Source: Streptomyces sp. TSRI0107 (lineage in GTDB: Bacteria; Actinomycetota; Actinomycetes; Streptomycetales; Streptomycetaceae). From it: DNA of 64,000 nt. The translations under genes were made by a program, and so were the position numbers. Every line of letters begins with the position of its first letter. Positions within the stretch are counted from its first letter, which is position 1. The notes beneath the pieces were generated by a model. That model did no database searches. It was not told where the DNA came from and saw only the letters and a program-made list of their open reading frames with translations. Below are positions 40,913 to 48,038 of the stretch, in pieces. Location: positions 124,001 through 188,000 of the forward strand of contig NZ_LIVZ01000014.1 of the NCBI RefSeq assembly GCF_001905845.1, in the 5' to 3' direction.

Positions 40913-41773
40913 ATGTTCGTCGTCGACACCCAGATCCACATCTGGAAGGAAGAGACCCCGGACCGCCCCTGGGTCCCCGGCGCGCGGGAGCGCATCCGCC
41001 TCAACGGCCACCGCGAGGACCCCTTCTCGTACGAGGAGGCCCTGGAGCTGATGGACGAGGCCGGCGTCAACCGGGCGCTGATCCTGCCGCCGTCCTGGGA
41101 GGGCAACCGCATCGACTACTCCCTGGAGGCCTGCGAGGCCCACCCGGACCGCTTCGGCATCATGGCCCGCGTGCCGCAGGACGACCCGGTCGAGGGCACG
41201 GCGATGCTCAAGGACTTCGCCCAGAACCCGTACGTCAAGGGCACCCGGCTCACCTTCCACCGCCCCCAGGACCGCAACTGGATGATCGACGGCACCAACG
41301 ACTGGTACTGGCCGGTCGCCGAGGAGCTGGGCATCCCGACCATGGTCCACGCCCCGATCTGGAAGCGGGAGCTCGGCGAGATCGCCGCCAAGCACCCCGG
41401 CCTGAAGATCATCATCGACCACATGGGCATCATGGCCCGCTGCGTCGACGACGCCATCGGCTACTGGGTCCAGGAGACCGCCGACCTGGCCGCGCACCCG
41501 AACGTCTACGTCAAGGTCTCCGCGCTGCCCGGCTACTCCACGCACCCCTTCCCGAACAACAACATCCAGAAGTACGTGCGCGAGATGGTCGACAAGATGG
41601 GCCCGCGGCGCTGCTTCTACGGCACCGACATCACCCGCCTGCTCGGCCACGGCATCACCTACACCGACACCATCGAACAGTTCACCAAGCACTGGGAGTT
41701 CACGCCCGAGGAGCTGGAGTGGATCATGGGCCGCGGCATCTGCGAGGTCCTCGACTGGCCGATCGAGGGCTGA
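40913..41773 (+). CDS. Amidohydrolase_2-family TIM-barrel hydrolase/lactonase
   Basis: A 286-residue Amidohydro_2 protein (COG3618/COG2159-like). The metal-site opening, usually D-x-H-x-H, reads VVDTQIHIW, with Gln7 in place of the first His. Later elements are intact: VHAPIWKREL, IIIDHMGIM and the closing GTDITRLLG (Asp). Relatives include 2-pyrone-4,6-dicarboxylate lactonase, which would fit a route converging on 4-oxalomesaconate, and aryl decarboxylases. Sequence alone does not choose. AGGAAGAG precedes ATG 40913. Confidence 0.82.
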   Translation: MFVVDTQIHIWKEETPDRPWVPGARERIRLNGHREDPFSYEEALELMDEAGVNRALILPPSWEGNRIDYSLEACEAHPDRFGIMARVPQDDPVEGTAMLKDFAQNPYVKGTRLTFHRPQDRNWMIDGTNDWYWPVAEELGIPTMVHAPIWKRELGEIAAKHPGLKIIIDHMGIMARCVDDAIGYWVQETADLAAHPNVYVKVSALPGYSTHPFPNNNIQKYVREMVDKMGPRRCFYGTDITRLLGHGITYTDTIEQFTKHWEFTPEELEWIMGRGICEVLDWPIEG

Positions 41774-41786
41774 GGAACCACACGAG

Positions 41787-43514
41787 ATGACGGACACCCG
41801 GCACATCCAGGGCGCCGACGGCGGTGACGGCGGTGACGGCGGTGATGCTCTCGTATCCGCCTTCAACGCCGTCGGCGCCGACTACGTCTTCTGCTCCTCG
41901 GGGTCGGAATGGGCCCCGGTGTGGGAGTCCCTCGCCCGGCACCACCGCGACGGACGGCCCTGCCCCGGCTACCTCGACCTGACCCACGAGACCGTCGCCG
42001 TCGGCATGGCCACCGGCTACGGCCTGCTCACCCGCCGCCCGCAGGGCGTCCTGCTGCACGCCGCGCCAGGCCTGCTCCAGGGCTCCATGGCCGTCCACGG
42101 CGCGCTGCTGGCCGGCGTGCCCATGGTCGTCACCTCCTCGGAGTCGTCCACCTACGGCGACGGGCCCGGCAAGGACCCGGGCGGACAGTGGTACCGCAAC
42201 CTGTCCGTCGTGGGCGGCCCGCACGGCGTCGCGGCCCCCTTCACCAAGTGGTCCACGGAGGCCGCCAGCGTCCACACCCTGCCCACGATGATCACGCGCG
42301 CCGCGGAACTGGCCTGGCGCGCCCCCGCCGGACCGGCGTACCTCAACATCCCGCTGGAGATCCTGCTGGAGGAGTGGGACGGCCGCGAGGCCAAGCCCGT
42401 CGCGCGGCCCGGCTCCACGCACAGCTCGCCCGAAGAGGTCGACCCCGTCGCCCAGCTGATCCGCGAGGCCGCCAACCCCGTCGTCGTCACCGAGACGGCG
42501 GGCCGCGAGGCGGGCGGCTTCGAGGCCCTGGTCGCCTTCGCGGAGGCCTGGGACATCCCGGTCGTCGAACCCGACTCCGCGGTCTGCGGCAACTTCCCCC
42601 GCACCCACCCCCTGCACGCCGGCAGCGACATCGGACCGTGGATGGACGAGGCGGACCTGATCCTCCTCGTCAACTGCCGGGCGCCGTTCTACCCGCCGAG
42701 CCGCCGCCCGTCGAAGGCGAAGGTCGTCGTCATCGACGAGGTCCCGCAGCGCCCGCACATCGTCTACCAGGTCCTCTTCGCGGACGCCTACCTGGAAGGC
42801 AACGTCGCCAACACCCTGCGCCAGCTCACCAAACGCGCCAAGGACCTGGACGGCACGGCGGTCCGGGCGCGACGCGAGGCACAGGAGCGGCGGCACGCCG
42901 CCGAACGATCCGCGATCGCGGCCGCCGAGGCCGAGGCGGCGGAGGCCGACGGTGTCGACCCGGTCCTGGTCGCCGCCACTCTGCGCCGGCTCCTCGACGG
43001 CGAGGACGGCATCGTCGTCGACGAGACCATCACCCACAGCCGGGTCGTCAAGCGCCACGTCCGCACCGACGCCCCCGACTCGTACTTCTACGTCCAGGGC
43101 GGCCTCGGCCAGGGCATCGCGGTGGCCCTCGGCGTCAAACTCGCCGCGCGGGAACGCCCGGTGGTCCTCACCGTCGGCGACGGCGCCTTCACCTACAACC
43201 CGGTCATCCCCTCGTACGACGCCGCGAAGGCCTACGACCTGCCGCTGCTGATCGTGGTCTTCAACAACCGTGTCTACAAGTCGATGAACCTCAACCACCG
43301 CCGGTTCTACCCCGACGGCGCCGCCGCCGGGACCGGCGAATGGCTCGGCACCGACCTGCACCGGCTGCCCCGCCTCGCCGCCTTCGCCGAGCCGTTCGGC
43401 ATGCACACCGAGACCGTCGACGCGCCCGACGCGCTCGCCCCCGCCCTGGAGCGCGCGCTCAAGGCCGTCGCGGACGGTACGACCGCCGTCGTCGACGTGC
43501 TCGTGACCCGCTGA
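41787..43514 (+). CDS. Thiamine-diphosphate enzyme, benzoylformate decarboxylase-like
   Basis: A 575-residue three-domain ThDP enzyme. The cofactor-activating Glu is in DLTHETVAVGMATGYG (Glu68). The ThDP/Mg motif VGDGAFTYNP (from about residue 463) ends with FNNRVYKSMN. It resembles benzoylformate decarboxylases and acetolactate-synthase-like proteins. Decarboxylation of an aryl-2-oxo acid would use the product of the Ldh-family enzyme downstream. The N-terminus contains a GGD-GGD-GGD tract encoded by a nine-base tandem repeat (about 41817-41850). The operon is amidohydrolase - ThDP enzyme - dehydrogenase. Confidence 0.87.
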   Translation: MTDTRHIQGADGGDGGDGGDALVSAFNAVGADYVFCSSGSEWAPVWESLARHHRDGRPCPGYLDLTHETVAVGMATGYGLLTRRPQGVLLHAAPGLLQGSMAVHGALLAGVPMVVTSSESSTYGDGPGKDPGGQWYRNLSVVGGPHGVAAPFTKWSTEAASVHTLPTMITRAAELAWRAPAGPAYLNIPLEILLEEWDGREAKPVARPGSTHSSPEEVDPVAQLIREAANPVVVTETAGREAGGFEALVAFAEAWDIPVVEPDSAVCGNFPRTHPLHAGSDIGPWMDEADLILLVNCRAPFYPPSRRPSKAKVVVIDEVPQRPHIVYQVLFADAYLEGNVANTLRQLTKRAKDLDGTAVRARREAQERRHAAERSAIAAAEAEAAEADGVDPVLVAATLRRLLDGEDGIVVDETITHSRVVKRHVRTDAPDSYFYVQGGLGQGIAVALGVKLAARERPVVLTVGDGAFTYNPVIPSYDAAKAYDLPLLIVVFNNRVYKSMNLNHRRFYPDGAAAGTGEWLGTDLHRLPRLAAFAEPFGMHTETVDAPDALAPALERALKAVADGTTAVVDVLVTR

Positions 43515-43574
43515 CGAAGCCGTGCACAGCCGTGGACAGCTGTACGTAGCCGAATGAGAGAGACACCCGCCACC

Positions 43575-44648
43575 ATGACCGACACACCGACTCCCAAGCC
43601 GGGCAAGGTCCTCGTCCCCGCCGAGGAGCTGCGCGCCTTCGCCGCGGCCCTCCTGGAGAAGGGCGGCCTGAGCACCGAGCACGCCCGCACCACCGCCGAC
43701 GTGTTCGTCTGGGCCGCGCTGCGCGGCATCGACTCGCACGGCGTCGCCCGCGTCCCCGCCTACCTCGACCTCCTCGACAAGGGCGTCGCCAACGCCCGCC
43801 CCGACCTGCGGTTCGAGTCCACCACCCCGGCCGCCGCCGTCCTCGACGCCGACCGCGCCCCCGGCCCGGTCGCCCTCACCGCCGCCGCCGAGGAGGCGGT
43901 ACGCCGGGCCCGCACCACCGGCGTCGCCGCCGTCGGCGTACGGCGCACCGTGCACACCGGCGCCATCGGCCACTACGTCTCCCGCATCGCCGAACAAGGC
44001 CTGGCCGGCATCGCCTTCGTGGCCGGCATGCCCAACATGGGCTACACCGGCGTCAAGGGCGCCGCCGTCGCGACCAGCCCGCTCGCCATAGCCGTCCCGG
44101 CCGACGGCCGTCCGCCGCTGCTGCTGGACATGGCCACCGCCACCATCGCCCTCGGCAGGATCCGCCAGGCCAAGGCCAACGGCACCCCGCTCCCCGAGGG
44201 CGCCGCGGCGACCGAGGACGGCACCCCCACCACCGACCCGGAGAAGGCGGTCATGCCGCTGCCGCTGGGCGGCGCCAAGGGCTCCGGCATGTCCCTCGCC
44301 TTCGAACTGCTCACCAGCGTGCTGGTCGGCGCGCCGATCTTCGCGGAGTTCCACTCCGGCGACCCGGCCGGCCGCAAGCACCGCCAGAACGCCCTGCTCG
44401 TCGCCCTCGACCCGGCGGCCTTCGGCGGCCCCGAGGCCTTCACCGCGGCGGTCGGCTCCACCCTGACCACCCTGAAGGGCCTGCCGCGGGCGGAGGACGC
44501 GGGCGGGGTGCACTACCCCGGCGAGCGCAGCGCCGCGGTCGCCGCCGGACGGGCGGAGCAGGGCGTCCCCGTCGCCCCCAAGGTCTGGCGGGACCTCACC
44601 GACCGCGCCGCCCGGCTGGGCGTCGCACTCCCGGACGCCGCCGCGTAG
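43575..44648 (+). CDS. Malate/L-lactate/ureidoglycolate-type (Ldh_2) dehydrogenase
   Basis: A 357-residue Ldh_2 NAD(P)-dependent 2-hydroxyacid dehydrogenase. RGIDSHGVARVPAYLDLLDKG holds the catalytic His, and GVAAVGVRRTVHTGAIGHYV and PLPLGGAKGSGMSLAFELLT are family motifs. ATG 43554 would add seven residues; 43575 follows a GAGAGAG site. Together with the ThDP decarboxylase and an ALDH it would complete a mandelate-like route: 2-hydroxy acid to 2-oxo acid to aldehyde to acid. It ends the island before a hairpin and tRNA-Pro. Confidence 0.86.
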   Translation: MTDTPTPKPGKVLVPAEELRAFAAALLEKGGLSTEHARTTADVFVWAALRGIDSHGVARVPAYLDLLDKGVANARPDLRFESTTPAAAVLDADRAPGPVALTAAAEEAVRRARTTGVAAVGVRRTVHTGAIGHYVSRIAEQGLAGIAFVAGMPNMGYTGVKGAAVATSPLAIAVPADGRPPLLLDMATATIALGRIRQAKANGTPLPEGAAATEDGTPTTDPEKAVMPLPLGGAKGSGMSLAFELLTSVLVGAPIFAEFHSGDPAGRKHRQNALLVALDPAAFGGPEAFTAAVGSTLTTLKGLPRAEDAGGVHYPGERSAAVAAGRAEQGVPVAPKVWRDLTDRAARLGVALPDAAA

Positions 44649-44677
44649 CGGGGACGGCGCGCCCGGGGGAGGGGGCG

Positions 44678-44703
44678 GGGGCGTCCGGTGCGGCGGACGC
44701 CCC
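44678..44703 (+). terminator. GC hairpin after the Ldh_2 gene
   Basis: GGGGCGTCCG (44678-44687) and CGGACGCCCC (44694-44703) form a perfect ten-base-pair stem with loop GTGCGG, 30 bases after the dehydrogenase stop. There is no U-tract. It probably ends transcription of the catabolic island. Confidence 0.65.
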
Positions 44704-44733
44704 GGCCGTCCCTGAGCGGTGCCCCGCATGGGG

Positions 44734-44739
44734 TAGAGT
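44734..44739 (+). promoter_or_regulatory. Probable -10 of the tRNA-Pro gene
   Basis: TAGAGT matches the TANNNT -10 typical of strong streptomycete stable-RNA promoters. A start about seven bases later would give a leader of roughly 33 bases ahead of the tRNA. A clear -35 is not evident. Confidence 0.45.
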
Positions 44740-44778
44740 TGACCTGCATGATCACGCGGGAGACCGCGGATCGTCCGC

Positions 44779-44855
<77 letters not shown>

Positions 44856-44868
44856 GCGGAAGCACAGC

Positions 44869-44908
44869 CCGAGGGGCCGTTCCGGAGAGATCCGGAGCGG
44901 CCCCTCGG
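44869..44908 (+). terminator. Terminator hairpin of tRNA-Pro
   Basis: CCGAGGGGCCG (44869-44879) pairs perfectly with CGGCCCCTCGG (44898-44908). An inner TCCGG/CCGGA pairing extends the stem. It begins 14 bases after the tRNA CCA end. Confidence 0.8.
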
Positions 44909-45002
44909 CGTTCGATGGCGTCCGTCACATCGCCTTCCGGCGGCTCCCGCCGCTCTGGTAGGTGTGGCAGGAGCCCCTGTACCCCCGTGAAAGCACCACC
45001 CC

Positions 45003-45260
45003 ATGCCTGCGAGTCCCGAACCCGGCCCCGTGCCCTTCACCCTCGACCTGACCCTGGAGGAGGCCCGGCGGCGCGCCGAGGTGCTGGCGGCGCTCGGTCC
45101 CGACTGGGACCCGGTGGCCGCGCTCCGGGCGGAGCAGGCCGCCGAGGACCTGCTCTACTCCGGTCTCGACGCCGACCAGGAGCGGACGTACGCGCTGCTC
45201 GTGGCGGCCGGCGTCCTGCCGGCCCGGCGACGGGACGCGGGCGATGCGCCTTCCCATTGA
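45003..45260 (+). CDS. Small conserved actinobacterial protein (DUF6400-like)
   Basis: An 85-residue acidic protein with no signal or membrane segment. FTLDLTLEEARRRAEVLAAL, LGPDWDPVAALRAEQAAEDL and LYSGLDADQERTYALLVAAG match my memory of the DUF6400 family in Streptomyces. It is predicted to be all-helical. The next gene overlaps its end by 17 bases, so the two are probably co-translated. They converge on the hydrogenase maturation genes. Function is unknown. Confidence 0.65.
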   Translation: MPASPEPGPVPFTLDLTLEEARRRAEVLAALGPDWDPVAALRAEQAAEDLLYSGLDADQERTYALLVAAGVLPARRRDAGDAPSH

Positions 45261-45474
45261 TCCCCACGCGGACCGGGCGCGCCGCGCCTGGATGCCGTGC
45301 CCCGGCTGCGACGACGCCCGCGACTGCGCGGCCTGCGCCGGGCGGCGGAACTGCCCGGACCACTGGCGGTACCTGCTCGGCAACGAGGGCGCCCGCGTCC
45401 ACCTCCAGTGCCCGGGCTGCACCCACACCTGGACCGTCGACACCCGGCCCGGCCGGCGCGGGCAGAACGGCTGA
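45244..45474 (+). CDS. Small Cys-rich zinc-ribbon-like protein
   Basis: A 76-residue protein with CPGCDDARDCAACAGRRNCP and a second pair in LQCPGCTHTWTVDTR. The first and last CPGC pairs are spaced like a zinc ribbon, with two extra Cys between them. It starts inside the end of the preceding small gene, and its stop is about ten bases from the convergent hypE stop. It may bind metal, but no function can be assigned. Confidence 0.6.
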   Translation: MRLPIDPHADRARRAWMPCPGCDDARDCAACAGRRNCPDHWRYLLGNEGARVHLQCPGCTHTWTVDTRPGRRGQNG

Positions 45475-45483
45475 CGGAACGGG

Positions 45484-46551
45484 TCAGCAGATCCGGGGCA
45501 GCTGCTCCCCGAGCGGCATGTCCACCACCCGGGTGCCGCCGAGCCCGGTCCGCGCGACCACCATGCCCGGGTGCTCCGCGACCACCTCGCCGACGACCGC
45601 CGCCTCGGCGCCCAGCGGGTGGGCCCGCATCGCCGCCAGCACGGCGTCGGCGTGCTCCCGCGGCACGAAGGCGACCAGCTTGCCCTCGTTGGCCACGTAC
45701 ATCGGGTCCAGGCCCAGCATCGCGCAGGCCCCCGCCACGGGCGCCGGCACCGGCACGGCACGCTCCTGGACGACGACCCCGCACCCGGACGCGGCCGCGA
45801 TCTCGTTGAGCGACGCGGCCAGCCCGCCCCGGGTCGGGTCGCGCAGCACCCGCAGCTCCCGGGTGACCGCCAGCATGGCCTCCACGAGCCCGGTGAGCGG
45901 CGCGCAGTCGCTGACCACGTCGGCCTCGAAGCGCAGGTTCTCCCGCTCGCTCAGGATGGCCACGCCGTGCATGCCGACGGCCCCGCTGAGCAGGACCACG
46001 TCCCCCGGCTCCACCCGCTCCGGGCGCAGGTCCACACCGGCCGGGACCAGGCCGACGCCCGCCGTGTTCACGTAGACGCCGTCGCCGTGCCCGGCCTCCA
46101 CGACCTTGGTGTCACCCGTGACCACCCGCACACCGGCGGTCCGGGCCGCGGCCCCGATCGCCTCGGCCACCTTCGCGACCGTGTCGATCTCGACGCCTTC
46201 CTCCAGGATCAGCCCGCACGACAGGAACGCCGCGCGGGCCCCGCTCATCGCGAGGTCGTTGACCGTGCCGTTGACGGCGAGGTCACCGATGCTGCCCCCG
46301 GGGAAGAACAGCGGCCGGACCACGAAGGAGTCGGTGGAGAAGGCCAGCCGCGCGCCCCCCAGCTCGACGACGGCGGAGTCCGTCAGCGCGGCGGGCGCGC
46401 CGCCGGCGAGGGCCGGCAGCAGGATCCGCTCGACCAGCTCCGCGGACATCGCGCCGCCACCGCCGTGGCCCATCACCACGCGCGGCCGGTCGCGCAGCGG
46501 AGCGGGGCAGGTCCAGGAGAGCATGTCGGGCGCTGCGGTGGTGTCAGACAA
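45484..46551 (-). CDS. hypE: Hydrogenase maturation protein HypE (cyanide-ligand synthesis)
   Basis: A 355-residue (TTG 46551) or 346-residue (ATG 46524) AIR-synthase-fold protein that dehydrates the carbamoylated C-terminal Cys to thiocyanate for Fe-CN formation. MGHGGGGAMSAELVERILLP, the ATP-site segment and RDPTRGGLAASLNEIA are typical. The obligatory C-terminal P-R-I-C is intact. TTG 46551 has an AGGAG site seven bases away and overlaps the hypD stop, so it is favoured. It is the last gene of the hydrogenase locus. Confidence 0.93.
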   Translation of the reverse strand: MSDTTAAPDMLSWTCPAPLRDRPRVVMGHGGGGAMSAELVERILLPALAGGAPAALTDSAVVELGGARLAFSTDSFVVRPLFFPGGSIGDLAVNGTVNDLAMSGARAAFLSCGLILEEGVEIDTVAKVAEAIGAAARTAGVRVVTGDTKVVEAGHGDGVYVNTAGVGLVPAGVDLRPERVEPGDVVLLSGAVGMHGVAILSERENLRFEADVVSDCAPLTGLVEAMLAVTRELRVLRDPTRGGLAASLNEIAAASGCGVVVQERAVPVPAPVAGACAMLGLDPMYVANEGKLVAFVPREHADAVLAAMRAHPLGAEAAVVGEVVAEHPGMVVARTGLGGTRVVDMPLGEQLPRIC

Positions 46552-47692
46552 CGGAGCTCTCCTGCGGGGTCGGGGCCGGCGCGGCCGGGGCCGGACGGGA
46601 CGGCAGTTCCAGCCGCCGGTAGAGGTAGTACGCGGCGCAGGCGCCCTCGCTGGACACCATCGTGGCGCCCAGCGGCGTCCGCGGGGTGCACGTGGTGCCG
46701 AAGGCCTCGCACTCGTGCGGCTTGAGCAGCCCTTGCAGCACCTCACCGCTGCGGCACTCGGCGGGTTCCCGGGTGGCGATGTCACCGACGTCGAAGCGGT
46801 GCTCCGCGTCGTGGTCGCGGTAGCGGGCGGACAGCCGCCAGCCGCTGTCCGGGATGACCCCGATACCGCGCCAGGCACGGTCGGTGACCTCGAAGACGTC
46901 GTCCAGCATGGCCCGCGCCGCCGGGTTCCCCTCGGGGCGCACCGCGCGCGGGTAGGCGTTGTCGACCGTGTGCTCGCCCCGCTCCAGCTGCCGGACGGTG
47001 CGCCGTACGCCCTCCAGGATGTCCAGCGGTTCGAACCCGGTCACCACGATCGGCACCCCGAACCCGTCGGCGAGCGCCGGATACTCGCCCGTCCCCATCA
47101 CGCTGCACACATGGCCAGCCGCGAGGAAGCCCTGCACCCGGCAGTCCGGCGAGCGCATGATCGCCTCGATCGCGGGCGGCACCCGGACGTGGGAGACGAG
47201 CAGGCTGAAGTTGCGGATGCCGCGCCTGCGGGCCTGGTGCACGGTCATGGCGTTGGGCGGCGCGGTCGTCTCGAAGCCGATGCCGAAGAACACGACCTCC
47301 CGGTCCGGGTTCTGCTCGGCGACGCGCAGCGCGTCCAGCGGGGAGTACACCACCCGCACGTCTCCGCCCTCGCCCCGCACCTGGAACAGGTCCCGGCCCG
47401 TGCCGGGGACCCGCAGCATGTCGCCGAAGGAGCAGAAGATCACCTCCGGCCGTGAGGCGATGGCCAGCGCCTTGTCGATCACCTCCAGCGGGGTGACGCA
47501 GACCGGGCAGCCCGGACCGTGGATCAGCTCGATCTCGTCGGGCAGCAACTGGTCGATGCCGTGCCGGATGATCGAGTGCGTCTGGCCCCCGCACACCTCC
47601 ATCAGCGCCCACGGCCGGGTCACCGACGCCCTGATGTCGTCCAGCAGCCGCGCCGCCAGCTCCGGGTCCTGGAACTCGTCGATGTACTTCAC
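46544..47692 (-). CDS. hypD: Hydrogenase maturation protein HypD (Fe-CN-CO scaffold)
   Basis: A 382-residue iron-sulfur scaffold protein that, with HypC, assembles Fe(CN)2CO. Conserved Cys motifs are present: MEVCGGQTHSIIRHG, IHGPGCPVCVTPLEVIDKAL, GFLAAGHVCSVMG and the [4Fe-4S] region ECRSGEVLQGLLKPHECEAF followed by CTP. GTG 47692 overlaps the hypC stop by four bases. A Pro/Ala-rich tail follows the domain. Confidence 0.95.
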   Translation of the reverse strand: MKYIDEFQDPELAARLLDDIRASVTRPWALMEVCGGQTHSIIRHGIDQLLPDEIELIHGPGCPVCVTPLEVIDKALAIASRPEVIFCSFGDMLRVPGTGRDLFQVRGEGGDVRVVYSPLDALRVAEQNPDREVVFFGIGFETTAPPNAMTVHQARRRGIRNFSLLVSHVRVPPAIEAIMRSPDCRVQGFLAAGHVCSVMGTGEYPALADGFGVPIVVTGFEPLDILEGVRRTVRQLERGEHTVDNAYPRAVRPEGNPAARAMLDDVFEVTDRAWRGIGVIPDSGWRLSARYRDHDAEHRFDVGDIATREPAECRSGEVLQGLLKPHECEAFGTTCTPRTPLGATMVSSEGACAAYYLYRRLELPSRPAPAAPAPTPQESSVV

Positions 47693-47997
47693 CGCCGCAC
47701 CTCCCCGGCGAGGTCGCCGTCGCCGCCGTCCGCGTGCGCGGCCTGCTCCCACGGATCGCCGAACTCCTCCCGCAGCATGCCCAGCTCCTCGAACAGCTCA
47801 AGGGTCCTGCGGGCGGACTCCTCGTCCAGCCGCTGCAGGGCGAAACCGACGTGGACGATGGCGTACTCGCCGACCTGGAGGTCGGGCAGGTACTCCAGGC
47901 ACACCTCCTTGACCACCCCGCCGAAGTCGACGGTGGCCATCCGGGTGCCGTCCCGGTCCTCGACGCCCAGCACTCTGCCGGGTACCGCCAGGCACAT
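47689..47997 (-). CDS. hypC: Hydrogenase maturation chaperone HypC
   Basis: A 102-residue HypC/HupF chaperone beginning MCLAVPGRVL; Cys2 is the conserved iron-complex ligand. The beta-barrel core (ATVDFGGVVKEVCLEYLPDL then VGEYAIVHVGFALQRLDEE) is complete. An unusually acidic tail (HADGGDGDLAGEV) extends beyond the ~75-90 residues usual for the family. It transfers Fe(CN)2CO between HypD and the large subunit. Confidence 0.95.
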   Translation of the reverse strand: MCLAVPGRVLGVEDRDGTRMATVDFGGVVKEVCLEYLPDLQVGEYAIVHVGFALQRLDEESARRTLELFEELGMLREEFGDPWEQAAHADGGDGDLAGEVRR

Positions 47998-48038
47998 GCG
48001 TGTCTCCTCACTGGTCGTGCGGCACGGGCCCACGCCCG

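Noticed and set aside
19949..44703. Insertion sequences or transposase genes bordering the catabolic island
   Set aside because: No transposase-like protein or terminal inverted repeats were seen; the island may be ancestral.
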